Shown: positions 18,664 to 29,144, counted from the stretch's first letter. The stretch is DNA of 64,000 nt from Arthrobacter sp. H35-D1 (GCF_030063185.1 NZ_JASISP010000007.1:87599-151598); one strand, 5' to 3'. Made by a program: numbers and translations. The notes: generated from the letters alone by a model not told the origin.

Positions 18664-20307
18664 TCAGTGTCTGCCTCGCGGTCGGCGTCGACCCGTCCAC
18701 GCCAGATAGGTGGTCAACGCACCCACTGCACCAACTGCGCCGGCAACAAGGGGCTTGCCCCACGTCGTTAGTTTCTCACTGTCCGCCGTCGCCACGTCCC
18801 CAATACCGCGGATAAATGCGGCCGCAACCATCCCGGCAACCAGCCGGTTGCCTATGCGTTCCGCCCGGAGCACCAGGGGTTCCAATTCGGAGGCGCGCAA
18901 ATGCACTTCGACACCGTTGTCCATGTGCCCCACCAGGCTTTCAAGCTTTTCCGGCAGGTCCGAGCCAAGCTCGGCCACCGTCAAGCCCAGCCGGGAGAGG
19001 GCCCGGGCCAGGTTGCGGGGTTCAAAACGTTCCATGGCCAATCGCGTGGCATAGGGCTTGAGGACTTTCCCCAAGCTGAAATCCGGATCCAGGCGCGCAC
19101 CCATCCCTTCGGTCATCAGCAGCATCTTGGCGAGCAGTGCCATTTCGCGTGGAAGTTGGAGGTGGTGGTTGCGCAGGATGGCCAGCAGCTGCACCACCAA
19201 TGGTGCGATTTCGAGTTGTCCCAATTTTTTGCCTTGGTACAGCTGGATAAATATGGCCGTGTCCTGGTGCAGTGCACTTCGGTCGGTTGTTGGCGGAGCT
19301 GTGGAAAGTTCCAGGAGTGCGCTGCTGATTCGACCGGGGCTGTTTGCGGTGAAGGCCTGCAGGAGTTTGGCCAAACGTTCGCGGAGCGGGTCACTGATCT
19401 CGCCGACCATGCCAAAGTCGATCAGGCCAATGGTGCCCGTCGTTTCGACGAACAAGTTGCCGGGGTGTGGATCCGCGTGGAAGAAGCCGTCGTCGAAGAC
19501 CATTTTGGCTGCGGCCCGGGCCGCGCGGTCGGCAAGTTCGTGCCTGTCGATCCCGGCGTCCGCAAGCCCTTGGATGTCGTCGACCTTGATCCCGCGGATC
19601 CGTTCGATGGTGAGCACCCGAGAGGTTGTCCTGTCCCAATAAATTTTGGGAATGTGAATGCCAGGGACGGCATCGAAATTTACCGCAAAGCGTTCCGCGT
19701 TGCGTCCTTCCTGCAGGTAGTCAAGTTCTGCGCGCAGGGTTGCTGCGAAATCAGCGGCGATTCCGCTGACGTTGTAGTCGACGGCTGCCGGCCAATTATG
19801 ACTGGCGTACGTGGCCAGATTTTGCAGAATCTCCAAGTCCTCGTTGATCTGGGCGACAACCCCCGGTCGGCGAATTTTAACGACGACGTCGGTGCCGTCG
19901 AAAAGTGTCGCCACATGGGCTTGTCCGATCGACGCACTGGCCAGGGGAGCGTCGTCGAAAGCAGCGAACAGTCCCTCCGGAGGTGCGCCCAACTCCTGCT
20001 GGATGACTGAGCGGACAGCATCCGCTGCCACGGGAGGCGCGCCATCTTGAAGTTTGGAGAGTTCGGTGATGTAGCCCGTGGGCATCAGGTCCGGGCGGGT
20101 GGACAGCATCTGACCGAGCTTGATGAACACGGGTCCGAGTTCTTCCAGTGCAAGCCTGATGCGGTGGGGGTTGGAGATCTGCGGTTTCGATCCCATGGCC
20201 TGCACCACGCGCCACCTGTCCACCCCCGTCGCCGCTGCGAGAGAGCCAAGTCCATGTCTGCTCAGAATCTCTGCGACCTGGGCCAGGCGTTCAAGGTGGG
20301 CATTCAT
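18664..20307 (-). CDS. AarF/ABC1/UbiB family atypical kinase
   Basis: A 547-residue ABC1 protein. The family's KxGQ motif is in LGPVFIKLGQMLSTRPDLMP; the ATP lysine is in VVKIRRPGV; catalytic and metal motifs are FHADPHPGNLFV and LIDFGMVG. The C-terminus has one or two hydrophobic helices, as in membrane-associated UbiB homologues. Such proteins support quinone or lipid metabolism by ATPase activity; the specific role here is unknown. It is transcribed opposite to phosphoketolase. Confidence 0.9.
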   Translation of the reverse strand: MNAHLERLAQVAEILSRHGLGSLAAATGVDRWRVVQAMGSKPQISNPHRIRLALEELGPVFIKLGQMLSTRPDLMPTGYITELSKLQDGAPPVAADAVRSVIQQELGAPPEGLFAAFDDAPLASASIGQAHVATLFDGTDVVVKIRRPGVVAQINEDLEILQNLATYASHNWPAAVDYNVSGIAADFAATLRAELDYLQEGRNAERFAVNFDAVPGIHIPKIYWDRTTSRVLTIERIRGIKVDDIQGLADAGIDRHELADRAARAAAKMVFDDGFFHADPHPGNLFVETTGTIGLIDFGMVGEISDPLRERLAKLLQAFTANSPGRISSALLELSTAPPTTDRSALHQDTAIFIQLYQGKKLGQLEIAPLVVQLLAILRNHHLQLPREMALLAKMLLMTEGMGARLDPDFSLGKVLKPYATRLAMERFEPRNLARALSRLGLTVAELGSDLPEKLESLVGHMDNGVEVHLRASELEPLVLRAERIGNRLVAGMVAAAFIRGIGDVATADSEKLTTWGKPLVAGAVGAVGALTTYLAWTGRRRPRGRH

Positions 20308-20779
20308 GCGAGTGGCTCCGAATCCTTGGCGCTACTGTGGCAAATCGCGTGGTCAGCAGGTTCTGTCATGTTCCTCAGTATGGGTAGTGCGGCGCCAACT
20401 TACTAGAGGCGAGGGCTCTTGCCGGCCGTGGCGACCGCCAGACTCTCCTCGATTGCCGAGCCCGTTGAAACGGAGATCTCTCCTGGTGCGGGGACATGAA
20501 ATCTGCGCTGAAAAGTATTCTTGTCGCGGGTGTGCCGGACCGGCGTAGGATAAATCGTATCGACGGCATTTAGTACGAGAAGAGCCAATGCAGCGCCGCC
20601 GCAAATTGGAATGAACGTGGCCGGCCCGCAGCCGAGCCCCCAGCTGGCCCGGACCCGCCAGCGAACTTCATACGTCGCGGCTTGGTCCCTGAGGGCTTGA
20701 GCCCAATTCTCCAGTACGACGCAGTGTGGCCGAACCCCACTCTGGCAGCGTCCAGCTGGAATTCTCAAGGGATGAAGCC
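20308..20779. other. Divergent intergenic region before phosphoketolase
   Basis: About 470 bases between the AarF kinase and phosphoketolase starts. A minus-strand frame (20403-20768) is open but has no recognisable similarity and no good start, so I do not call it. The region holds the perfect palindrome GGGCTTGAGCCC at 20693-20704, which overlaps the decamer shared with the Usp upstream region. Confidence 0.5.
20688..20704 (+). promoter_or_regulatory. Candidate operator upstream of phosphoketolase
   Basis: CCTGAGGGCT (20688-20697) also occurs before the second Usp gene, and GGGCTTGAGCCC (20693-20704) is a perfect 12-base palindrome. It lies about 75-90 bases before the phosphoketolase start, a plausible operator position. 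No regulator assigned. Confidence 0.35.
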
Positions 20780-23206
20780 ATGACAGAGAACATTGACGTC
20801 GAAGCGTCCACTGCGAGTGCCCTGCCGGGGTCGCCGCTGAGCGCCAAACTGCTGCACCGAATGGATGCGTATTGGCGCGCGGCGAACTACCTCTCGGTGG
20901 GGCAGCTCTATCTCTATGACAATCCGCTGCTCAAGAGACCGTTGGTGCTCTCGGATGTGAAACCGCTGGTGGTGGGGCATTGGGGCACCACGCCGGGACA
21001 GAACTTCATCTACGTGCATTTGAACCGGGCGATCGTGAAGTACGGGCTGGACATGTTCTACGTTTCCGGGCCCGGGCATGGCGGACCGGCATTGGTGGCC
21101 AACACCTACCTGGAGGGCAGCTATTCGGAGATCTACCCGGACGTCAGCCAGGACGAGGCCGGCATGAAGAAACTGTTCAAGCAGTTTTCGTTCCCGGGCG
21201 GTATTTCAAGCCACGTGGCCCCCACCACACCGGGATCGATCCATGAGGGAGGGGAGCTGGGCTACTCGCTCAGCCATGCGTTCGGGGCGGTGTTTGATAA
21301 TCCAGGTTTGGTGGTCGCCTGCGTGGTGGGCGACGGCGAGGCCGAAACAGGGCCGTTGGCCACATCGTGGCAGTCCACGAAGTTCCTCAACCCCGCCAGC
21401 GACGGGGCAGTCCTTCCCATCCTGCACCTGAACGGGTACAAGATCAGCAACCCCACCCTGCTGGCTCGGATCGAGCACGAGGAACTGGATGCGTTCCTGC
21501 ATGGCTGCGGGTGGGACCCGCGTTACGTCGAAGGCAGCGACCCGGAGGAGATGCACCAGCTGATGGCCGGCGTGCTGGATTCGGCCGTTGCGGACATCCG
21601 CACCATTCAATCCGACGCCCGTGACGGTGGCAGCACCACCAGGCCGCGCTGGCCGATGATCGTTCTGCGTTCACCCAAGGGGTGGACAGGGCCCCAGGTA
21701 GTTGACGGGTTGAAGGTCGAGGGCACGTTCCGGTCGCACCAGGTTCCGCTGCTGGTGGACGAGGGCCACCCCGGCCACGTCAACCAGTTGGAGCAGTGGA
21801 TGCGCAGCTACAAGCCCGAAGAGCTGTTCGACGCGGACGGGCGGCTGCTGCCGGATCTGGAGGCGCTGGCACCCTTTAGTGAACGGCGGATGGGTTCCAA
21901 TCCGCACACCAACGGCGGGCTGCTGCTGCGCGACCTGCGCATGCCCGACTTCCGGACGCACGCCGTCGTCGTGGCCGCACCCGGAGCCGTCGAGGCCAAG
22001 GACACGCTGGTGCTGGGGGATTTCCTGCGCGATGTGATCGCGTTGAATACGGAACGGCGGAACTTCCGTCTCTTCGGTCCGGATGAGACATTGTCCAACC
22101 AACTGGGAGCGGTGTTCGAGGTCACCGACCGCCAATGGGATGCCCGCACAGAAGTAAACGATGAGTTTTTGGCCCCGTCTGGTTTGGTGCTGGACTCGAT
22201 GCTCTCCGAGCACCAGTGCCAAGGTTGGCTGGAAGGCTACCTGCTGACGGGCCGCCACGGCCTGTTCAACTGCTATGAGGCCTTCATTCACATTGTCGAC
22301 TCGATGTTCAACCAGCATGCCAAATGGCTGAAAATCACCAAGGCGCTGCCGTGGCGGCGCGACATCGCCTCGCTGAACTACCTGCTTGCCTCCCACGTGT
22401 GGCAGCAGGACCACAACGGTTTTACCCACCAGGATCCCGGCTTCCTTGACCATGTGGTGAACAAGAAGGCAGACATTGTCCGGGTGTACCTCCCGCCGGA
22501 TGCGAACTGCCTTCTCACCGTTGCCGACCACTGCCTGCGAAGCCGCCACTACGTCAACGTCATCGTCGCCGGCAAGCGCGATATGCCCCAATGGCTTTCC
22601 ATGGATGACGCCGAGATCCACTGCACCAAGGGAATCGGGATCTGGGAGTGGGCGGGCAACGACCGCGGCGCCGAGCCCGACGTCGTTCTTGGATGCTGCG
22701 GTGACACGCCCACCCTCGAGGTGCTGGCGGCCGTCTCGATTCTGCGCGAGCACCTGCCCGAGCTGAAGGTTCGGGTGGTCAACGTCGTGGACCTGATGAA
22801 GCTCCAATCAGCGAGTGAGCATCCGCACGGGCTCTCCGATGCGGACTACGACTCGTTGTTCACCAAGGACAAGCACATTGTGTTCGCCTTCCACGGATAT
22901 CCGTCCCTGATCCACCGCCTCACCTACCGGCGGACAAACCACAATCTGCACGTGCGCGGCTACATCGAAGAGGGCACCATCACCACCGCCTTCGACATGC
23001 GCGTGCAAAACCGGCTCGACCGATTCCACCTTGTCCAGGACGTCGTCGACAGGCTGCCCCAACTCGGTGCCACAGCGGACTACCTCAAGCAAGAAATGAC
23101 TAACAAGCTCGTCGAGCACAACCTCTACATCAACCAACACGGTACGGACCTGCCAGAGATCCGCAACTGGACCTGGAACCCCACCGGAGCAGGCTGTGGC
23201 CACTGA
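20780..23206 (+). CDS. xfp: Phosphoketolase (xylulose-5-P/fructose-6-P)
   Basis: Thiamin-diphosphate enzyme that splits xylulose-5-phosphate and/or fructose-6-phosphate with phosphate into acetyl-phosphate plus a smaller sugar phosphate. It has 808 residues, the normal length. Family signatures are [59 protein letters not shown] and GDGEAETGP near residue 183. I chose the ATG at 20780 (AAGGGATGAAG upstream) over an in-frame GTG at 20726. The H+-ATPase gene begins inside its last 11 bases. No acetate kinase or phosphotransacetylase is in the window. Confidence 0.95.
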   Translation: MTENIDVEASTASALPGSPLSAKLLHRMDAYWRAANYLSVGQLYLYDNPLLKRPLVLSDVKPLVVGHWGTTPGQNFIYVHLNRAIVKYGLDMFYVSGPGHGGPALVANTYLEGSYSEIYPDVSQDEAGMKKLFKQFSFPGGISSHVAPTTPGSIHEGGELGYSLSHAFGAVFDNPGLVVACVVGDGEAETGPLATSWQSTKFLNPASDGAVLPILHLNGYKISNPTLLARIEHEELDAFLHGCGWDPRYVEGSDPEEMHQLMAGVLDSAVADIRTIQSDARDGGSTTRPRWPMIVLRSPKGWTGPQVVDGLKVEGTFRSHQVPLLVDEGHPGHVNQLEQWMRSYKPEELFDADGRLLPDLEALAPFSERRMGSNPHTNGGLLLRDLRMPDFRTHAVVVAAPGAVEAKDTLVLGDFLRDVIALNTERRNFRLFGPDETLSNQLGAVFEVTDRQWDARTEVNDEFLAPSGLVLDSMLSEHQCQGWLEGYLLTGRHGLFNCYEAFIHIVDSMFNQHAKWLKITKALPWRRDIASLNYLLASHVWQQDHNGFTHQDPGFLDHVVNKKADIVRVYLPPDANCLLTVADHCLRSRHYVNVIVAGKRDMPQWLSMDDAEIHCTKGIGIWEWAGNDRGAEPDVVLGCCGDTPTLEVLAAVSILREHLPELKVRVVNVVDLMKLQSASEHPHGLSDADYDSLFTKDKHIVFAFHGYPSLIHRLTYRRTNHNLHVRGYIEEGTITTAFDMRVQNRLDRFHLVQDVVDRLPQLGATADYLKQEMTNKLVEHNLYINQHGTDLPEIRNWTWNPTGAGCGH

Positions 23207-25727
23207 GACACCGGCGGTCGACAACCCGGGGAAACCCGTCTCCGGGACCGGTACCGCGTCTGCGGACATCCTGAAGACGCTGCCGATGCAGGAAGTGCAG
23301 CGCCAGCTGGGAACGTCGCCGGATGGGCTGGGCCAGAGGGAAGCTGCGAAGCGGCTGATCCACTACGGTCCGAACGAGATCGCCGAGCACCATGCGAATG
23401 CGCTGCTGAAGTTCTTGTCCTACTTCTGGGGGCCGATCCCCTGGATGATCGAGGCCGCCGTCATCCTGTCCGCTGTGGTGGGGCACTGGCCGGACTTCTT
23501 CATCATCTTGGTGCTGCTGCTGGCCAACGCCCTTGTGGGCTGGAGCGAGGAACGCCAGGCCGGCAATGCCATCGAGGCATTGCGGGCGAAGCTGGCGGTC
23601 ACAGCCCGCGTCCGACGCGACGGAACGTGGGTCACCCCGGCGGCCCGCGACTTGGTGCCAGGAGACGTCATCAGGCTTCGGCTCGGCGACATCATTCCCG
23701 CCGATGCCCGTCTTTTGGACGGCGATGAGATCGAAGTTGACCAATCGGCGTTGACCGGCGAGTCGCTGCCGCTCACCTGTGCGCCCGGCGATCCCGTGTA
23801 TTCCGGCTCGATTGTCCGCCGTGGCGAGATTGACGGGTTGGTCTACGCCACAGGCGCCAGCACCTACTTCGGCAAAACCGCCGAGCTGGTGCAGGGTGCG
23901 CACACCGTCAGCCACTTCCAAAAGGCCGTGCTGAAAATCGGCAACTACCTCATCATTCTCGCAGCGGTGTTCGTTGCCGTGATAGTTCTCGTGTCGCTGC
24001 TGCGGCATGATCCGCTGTTGACCACCCTGCAGTTCGCCCTGGTGCTCACGATCGCAGCGATTCCTGTCGCCATGCCCACCGTGCTGTCGGTGACCATGGC
24101 CGTGGGTGCCAGGATACTTGCCGCGAAACAGGCCGTCGTCTCCAGGCTTGTGGCGATTGAGGAACTCGCCGGTGTTGACGTTCTCTGCTCCGACAAGACA
24201 GGCACGCTGACCCAAAACTCACTGACACTGGGGGATCCCTTCTGCACCGCCGGAGCCACCGCCAGCGAAGTGATCATCGCAGGGGCGCTGGCCTCCCGCG
24301 CAGACAATGACGACCCCATAGATCTCGCCATCCTGGGCGGGCTCAGCGACCCGAATGCACTGGACGGATACACCGTGACGGGCTACCAGCCTTTTGACCC
24401 GGTCAGCAAGCGTACTGAGGCGACCGTCACCGCCATCGGCACGGGAACCGAGCAGGACACGTTCAAGGTCAGCAAGGGGGCGCCACAAGTGATCATGGCC
24501 GTGGCCGCGGACGCCTCCGCGGTGAAGGCCGCTGTCGACACAGCGGTTAACGACTTCGCCGCCCGCGGGTACCGTTCCCTCGGCGTGGCCCGGACAGGCC
24601 CTGGTGGAGACTGGCGCTTTCTGGGTGTCCTGCCGCTGTTCGATCCTCCGCGTGAAGATGCTGCGGCCACCATCACCACCGCCCGGAAGATGGGCGTGGA
24701 AGTGAAGATGGTGACGGGGGACGCCTTGGCGATCGCGAAGGAAACCGCCGTCAAAGTCGGACTGGGAGCAAACATCCTCGACGCCGCCGGCCTGGGGGAG
24801 GTGGCGAAGACTGAAAGCGCCGCAACTGCCGAGTCCATTGAGAGGGCCGACGGTTTCGCCCAAGTCTTCCCGGAACACAAATACCACATTGTTGACGTCC
24901 TGCAGCAGCACGGCCACATCGTCGGCATGACGGGCGACGGGGTCAACGACGCCCCGGCCCTGAAGAAAGCGGACTGCGGCATCGCCGTCTCTGGCGCCAC
25001 CGACGCCGCCCGGGCAGCCGCAGCCATTGTGCTGCTCACCCCGGGCCTGTCGGTGATCATCGATGCGATCAAGATCAGCCGCAGGATCTTCCAGCGGATG
25101 AACTCCTACGCCATGTACCGCATTGCCGAGACGCTGCGCGTGCTGCTGTTCGTCACCCTCACCATCCTCGTGTTCAATTTCTACCCGGTCACCGCGATCA
25201 TGATCGTGATGCTCGCTTTGCTCAACGACGGCGCAATCCTCTCGATCGCCTACGACAACGTCCGTTACCGCAGCCAACCCGAAGCGTGGAACATGCGCCT
25301 CGTGCTCGGGATAGCGACAGTGCTGGGCGTCCTTGGGCCGATCGCGGCCTTTGGCCTGTTCTTTCTTGGAGACCGGGTCTTCGGTATTGGCCATCCCCAG
25401 CTGCAGACCATGATGTACCTGATGCTCTCGGTGGCCGGGCACCTGACCATCTTCCTGACCCGAACACGCGGCCCGTTCTGGTCCATCCGCCCCGCCCGCA
25501 TCCTGCTGCTCGCTGTGCTCGGTACCCAGGCACTTGCAACGCTCATCGCCGTCTACGGCCTGTTTATGACCCCGCTGGGCTGGGGATGGGCGGCATTCGT
25601 CTGGGGATATGCCATCATCTGGGCGTTGGCGAGCGACCGCGTCAAGCTTCTCGCGTACCGCATCCTGGACCCCGTCAAGACCACTCCCGTCCCAGACGGC
25701 GCGACGTTGGCCGTCGGCACAATTTGA
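23196..25727 (+). CDS. P-type plasma-membrane H+-ATPase
   Basis: An 843-residue P3A-type proton pump, an unusual possession for a bacterium with an F-type ATPase. The N-terminal cation-ATPase domain is followed by helices 1-2, the TGES actuator loop near residue 185, the phosphorylated aspartate in DKTGTLTQN near residue 334, KGAPQVIM in the nucleotide domain, the hinge [19 protein letters not shown] near residue 578, and six C-terminal helices. There is no long regulatory C-tail. GTG starts within the end of phosphoketolase, so translation is coupled. Joint expression with an acid-producing shunt suggests proton export for pH control (inference). Confidence 0.9.
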   Translation: MATETPAVDNPGKPVSGTGTASADILKTLPMQEVQRQLGTSPDGLGQREAAKRLIHYGPNEIAEHHANALLKFLSYFWGPIPWMIEAAVILSAVVGHWPDFFIILVLLLANALVGWSEERQAGNAIEALRAKLAVTARVRRDGTWVTPAARDLVPGDVIRLRLGDIIPADARLLDGDEIEVDQSALTGESLPLTCAPGDPVYSGSIVRRGEIDGLVYATGASTYFGKTAELVQGAHTVSHFQKAVLKIGNYLIILAAVFVAVIVLVSLLRHDPLLTTLQFALVLTIAAIPVAMPTVLSVTMAVGARILAAKQAVVSRLVAIEELAGVDVLCSDKTGTLTQNSLTLGDPFCTAGATASEVIIAGALASRADNDDPIDLAILGGLSDPNALDGYTVTGYQPFDPVSKRTEATVTAIGTGTEQDTFKVSKGAPQVIMAVAADASAVKAAVDTAVNDFAARGYRSLGVARTGPGGDWRFLGVLPLFDPPREDAAATITTARKMGVEVKMVTGDALAIAKETAVKVGLGANILDAAGLGEVAKTESAATAESIERADGFAQVFPEHKYHIVDVLQQHGHIVGMTGDGVNDAPALKKADCGIAVSGATDAARAAAAIVLLTPGLSVIIDAIKISRRIFQRMNSYAMYRIAETLRVLLFVTLTILVFNFYPVTAIMIVMLALLNDGAILSIAYDNVRYRSQPEAWNMRLVLGIATVLGVLGPIAAFGLFFLGDRVFGIGHPQLQTMMYLMLSVAGHLTIFLTRTRGPFWSIRPARILLLAVLGTQALATLIAVYGLFMTPLGWGWAAFVWGYAIIWALASDRVKLLAYRILDPVKTTPVPDGATLAVGTI

Positions 25728-25741
25728 CGTGCGGGCGGTTT

Positions 25742-25764
25742 AGCCCGGATGCCTGCCTCGGGCT
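25742..25764 (+). terminator. Possible weak hairpin terminator after the H+-ATPase
   Basis: AGCCCG (25742-25747) and CGGGCT (25759-25764) form a six-base stem with an 11-base loop, 15 bases after the stop. No T-run follows, so termination is uncertain. Confidence 0.3.
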
Positions 25765-25958
25765 GCACGATGTGACGGCAGCAAGCCTCTCCACAAGACG
25801 CCGGTTGCGGATATCGGCTATATTCTCACTCTAAAGGGGGCGCTGTGGAAGGCGCAGCTGGACAACACTGATTGTGAGCGAGGCTGGGCCTGGACCCTGC
25901 TGGCCGCGGTACTGGTAGTCATTGGTGCGCTGCTGGCCCCCGCTGCTGTTGTTTCCGC

Positions 25959-27128
25959 GTGGGCAAGGTCAAACTTGCTGACACCACACGCTTCGTTGCG
26001 AACTTTGCGCCGCTGGCACAGGACCCGGCCTTTCAAGATTTCATCACCGACAAAACCATGGACGTGATCAATGAGCACGTCGACATTAAGCGATTGACCG
26101 CGGAGGGGGTCGATGGCATTACCAACTTGGGAACAGGACCCGCGGCGACCAAGGCCTTGAAAACGTTCGAAGGCCCGATCGCCGCCGGACTTGAGTCGCT
26201 GATCGAGTCCCGCGTTTCTGCGTTCGTGGCCTTTCCGGACTTCGCGGCTGTCTGGTCGACCGCATTGCACGTCAGTCACGCCCAATTCATCGCAGCCATG
26301 TCCAACAACCCCAAGGCAGCCGTCGCCTTGGGCTCGGATGGGTCGATTGGCATTCAGCTCGCACCGATTATTGAGGTCGTGAAGACAACTTTGGTGCAAC
26401 ACGGCATTGCGTTCGCCAGCCAGATACCGGCCATTGATCGGACGATCACCGTGGCCCAAGTGGATGCGGTCCCCACCATCCAGCTTGGCTACAACCTTGC
26501 ACTTGCCGCCGGCTCCTGGCTTCCCTGGGTTGCGGTGCTCTTCTTTGCCGCCGGTGTCCTCGTGGCCCGGCGCCGATCCATGGCACTTGTCTGGGCAGCC
26601 CTTCTCCTGGCGCTGGCGTTGGCAGCCATCCTGGCTGCAGCCGGAATTGGCGGCATCCTGTTTCCGCCGTCCGTGAGCCCGGCCCCGCTTTCAGCGGACG
26701 TGGCATCTCTGCTGTTCTCAACTACGTTGGGCACCCTGCTCGCCATCTCCAAGGCTGTGCTGGTGCTCGCCGTGGCTGTGGCCATTGTCGGCTGGTTTTC
26801 AGGTCCCTTCAGGGGTCCGAGGAAATGGAGAGGCCTCTTCGTCTCGGGCGTTGTGTGGATCCGGGAAAGGGCCGCCAACCATGGAATTGCCACCGGGCGG
26901 GTGGGGGAGTGGATCTACTCCTTGCGTGCTCTTGTGCGTGCAGTGGTGGCGATTGCCGCCGCATCGGTCATCGTCTTTACCTGGCCACTGACGGTGGGCC
27001 TGGTGGTCTGGACACTGTTGATCGCCGTGGTTATGATCGCCATCCTGGAACTGGTCCAAAAACGTCCAAGCCTGTCCAAAGACACTTCGGGGGGCCTCAA
27101 GGCCCCTGCAAACACGGAAGTTCCATGA
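25959..27128 (+). CDS. Membrane protein, 5' end frameshifted
   Basis: The open frame gives 389 residues with about five helices in the C-terminal half and a soluble N-terminal half. I recognise it as an actinobacterial membrane protein family of unknown function that usually begins with a transmembrane helix followed by a W-A-K-V/L-L-x-D-T-D-R-F type stretch. Here that helix (WTLLAAVLVVIGALLAPAAV, near 25890-25950) is in another frame, and the two join at the GTGGGCAAGGTC region near 25959. A one-base indel is implied. Read as it stands, the protein starts at a GTG without its first helix and is probably not functional. A TATATT box near 25820 may be the old promoter. It is directly followed by the AI-2E family gene. 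Confidence 0.6.
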   Translation: MGKVKLADTTRFVANFAPLAQDPAFQDFITDKTMDVINEHVDIKRLTAEGVDGITNLGTGPAATKALKTFEGPIAAGLESLIESRVSAFVAFPDFAAVWSTALHVSHAQFIAAMSNNPKAAVALGSDGSIGIQLAPIIEVVKTTLVQHGIAFASQIPAIDRTITVAQVDAVPTIQLGYNLALAAGSWLPWVAVLFFAAGVLVARRRSMALVWAALLLALALAAILAAAGIGGILFPPSVSPAPLSADVASLLFSTTLGTLLAISKAVLVLAVAVAIVGWFSGPFRGPRKWRGLFVSGVVWIRERAANHGIATGRVGEWIYSLRALVRAVVAIAAASVIVFTWPLTVGLVVWTLLIAVVMIAILELVQKRPSLSKDTSGGLKAPANTEVP

Positions 27129-27129
27129 C

Positions 27130-28242
27130 ATGAGAATGCTAAGGAAGAACCCTGCCGTCAGCCTGCCTCCAGCAGCAGCACAGCCGGACAGGGCACGGAG
27201 CGGACCACTGCTGTCCGCTTACGTCATGACGCTGGGCGGCATCGGCGGGATTGCCGCCGGGTTCGCGCTCTATGGGCTGCGGGCGATAGTTTTCTCGGTG
27301 TTTCCGGCGGTGTTTCCGGCGTTGTTTGCGGCCGTCGGAGTCGATCCGCTTGTGCGCTGGTTCCAACGGCACCGCATGTCCAGGACGTGGGCAATGGTTA
27401 CTGTCATCCTGATTATCGTCGGGATATTTGTGGCGTTGGTGTGGGGACTACTGCCACTTCTCATCCGCCAGATGCAGTTGCTCGCCACGGCCATCCCAGC
27501 GCAGATTTCGCAACTGAGAGCCCAAGGATGGTTTGACCAGGCCAATGAAACGAGCAATGGTGTGCTGGGCGGACTGGTCAACTCGATCGCGACTGAGATT
27601 AGGAACCCAGCAGTGTGGGCCGTGCTGGGGTCCGGCGTCGCCGGCTTCGGAGTCTCGGTGGTCAACGGGCTGGCGAGTGGATTTTTCATCGCAATTCTCA
27701 CCATTTACTTCGTCGCCACCTATGATTCCATCAAGGACGCAAGCTACAAGCTGGTTTCAGCGTCCCGCCGGCCGGCTTTCATCAGCTATACCGAGCGCAT
27801 CCTGAAGAATTTCGGCAGGTACATCAGCGGCATGGTGGTACTCGCTTTCAGCAATGCCGTCTACAGCGTGATCCTTTTGGTGATCATGGGCGTGCCCGGG
27901 GCCTTTCTGATTGGCGTTGTGGCCTTCTTCATCACCCTCATTCCGCTGATCGGCACCATCCTGACCACGATCTCCATGACGATTCTGGCATTTATTCATT
28001 CACCCGTTGCCGGGCTGGTGGTGCTGATCTTCATGCTCATCTACATGCAGATCGAGGCCTGCATACTCACCCCGAAGGTCATGGGGAAGGCTGTCCAAAT
28101 ACCAGGTTCTGTGGTCCTGATCTCGGCACTGGCTGGCTCCACGTTGTTCGGACTCCCCGGTGCCCTCGTGGCCATCCCGATCTCAGCCGGCATCATCTTG
28201 ATCATCAAGGAAGTCGTCATGCCGCACAAGCAACTGTCCTGA
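27130..28242 (+). CDS. AI-2E family transporter
   Basis: A 370-residue polytopic membrane protein of the AI-2E/PerM family, with hydrophobic segments near residues 30-75, 90-115 and several from 170 to the end. The conserved SGMVVLAFSNAVYSVIL and FFITLIPLIGTILTTISMT segments identify the family. Members export diverse substrates or act as Na+/H+ antiporters; AI-2 export is proven for few. The start lies one base after the preceding stop, so it shares that transcript. A second member is at 56863. Confidence 0.85.
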   Translation: MRMLRKNPAVSLPPAAAQPDRARSGPLLSAYVMTLGGIGGIAAGFALYGLRAIVFSVFPAVFPALFAAVGVDPLVRWFQRHRMSRTWAMVTVILIIVGIFVALVWGLLPLLIRQMQLLATAIPAQISQLRAQGWFDQANETSNGVLGGLVNSIATEIRNPAVWAVLGSGVAGFGVSVVNGLASGFFIAILTIYFVATYDSIKDASYKLVSASRRPAFISYTERILKNFGRYISGMVVLAFSNAVYSVILLVIMGVPGAFLIGVVAFFITLIPLIGTILTTISMTILAFIHSPVAGLVVLIFMLIYMQIEACILTPKVMGKAVQIPGSVVLISALAGSTLFGLPGALVAIPISAGIILIIKEVVMPHKQLS

Positions 28243-28274
28243 CTCGCCACCTGGATGCCGTCACAGCAGGTGAT

Positions 28275-28361
28275 GGGTGCCTTGGGCGCGGCCGGTGAAC
28301 TGTCGGATTCCCCAATTCCCGTCAGGCCAGTTTCAGTGTGCACCTTGACAGCAAAGGCGTC
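28275..28361 (-). pseudogene. Mandelate racemase/muconate-lactonizing enzyme N-terminal scrap
   Basis: AFAVKVHTETGLTGIGESDS followed by SPAAPKA is typical of the N-terminal capping domain of enolase-superfamily enzymes, whose intact members are about 370 residues. Only about 30 residues remain, in frame with the TetR and SRPBCC pieces upstream, and the sequence then runs into the end of the AI-2E gene on the other strand. No catalytic barrel is present. Confidence 0.5.
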
Positions 28362-28376
28362 CTCCGCCCAGTCGCA

Positions 28377-28574
28377 GGGCTGACCACAAGCAGGGATGTG
28401 CAACCACGTGTCGCGGCGACGTGGTTGGTCGTGCAGGACGGCCATCGACGCGGTGAGGAAGCACTGCTGGATGCCCTTCACGGTGCGGATCCACAGTGTC
28501 GCCAAGATCAGCGCGCGCGAGGGGAAACGGTGGTGGATCGAGCCCGTTGGGGCGTGCATCCGAGCAGCGAGGAC
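28377..28574 (-). pseudogene. TetR-family regulator fragment
   Basis: APTGSIHHRFPSRALILATL is the recognition-helix region of a TetR DNA-binding domain (usual form APSGSIYHRFPSRDALLAEL), continuing WIRTVKGIQQCFL into the first ligand-domain helix. The first part of the helix-turn-helix and most of the ligand domain are missing. It is fused in frame behind the SRPBCC protein, so it is a gene fragment, not an independent regulator. Confidence 0.6.
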
Positions 28575-28598
28575 CCGGCCAGGCTTGCCGGCAAGCTC

Positions 28599-29144
28599 GT
28601 GTTCGGCGAGCGCGCGCAGGACAAGCAGTTGCTTGCGCATCATGACCACGTCGCCCCACGCCAGCCAGTAGCGGCGGAATCGGGCAAGCACCCGACCGAC
28701 GGGTGGCATCCACAGGACAGCGCTCAGTCGGGAACGTTGCCCGGTGACATGTTCGACGTCGTACATCGCCGTGATTGGCACAAAGGCCCGGGTTGGCCAT
28801 CCCTGCTTCCTGCGAAGGGTCAGGGACCTGCCGGGCACGAACGCAACGAGGGTGAAGATGGTCATGAACGTCTGGCCGACCTTCAGTGCCTGCAATGCCG
28901 GATCGGCGCTCCGAGGGCTGCGACGGCCCCAGTTGTCGATCCAGTCGTAGCTGTAGGGGGCGCGGCGCAACTGGCATAGCCACAGAAACAATGCCTCGGG
29001 GCGTGCCGTGGTGGCGACCGAACGGGTTGCCACGCAGCCGTCCGGCTCGGCCGGGACCCCCGTGCAGGTGGAGGGCCGGACCGTGACTGGTTCACCCCAT
29101 GCCCATGGCAAGCGATTCGGCACGGATGCACCCACATCATTCAT
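28599..29144 (-). CDS. SRPBCC (START-like) family protein, C-terminally fused to gene scraps
   Basis: About 182 residues resembling actinobacterial SRPBCC/polyketide-cyclase-like proteins: LFLWLCQLRRAPYSYDWIDN, the RRSPR segment, VGQTFMTIFTLV, and a C-terminal AWGDVVMMRKQLLVLRALAE. The ATG at 29144 has GGAAGGTGG upstream and the domain looks near complete. The normal stop is missing: the frame runs on through TetR and mandelate-racemase scraps down to 28041. The protein may still be made as a chimera; ligand and function are unknown. Confidence 0.6.

Noticed and set aside
20403..20768. 121-codon minus-strand frame before phosphoketolase
   Set aside because: No recognisable similarity, a weak start and overlap with the candidate operator region; left as intergenic.
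24219..25442. 407-codon minus-strand open frame inside the H+-ATPase gene
   Set aside because: Composition is that of reversed high-GC codons (His/Arg/Gly-rich) with no family resemblance.
27130..28242. Naming the AI-2E family protein an autoinducer-2 exporter
   Set aside because: The family has several different functions; presence of luxS 17 kb away is not evidence for this substrate.
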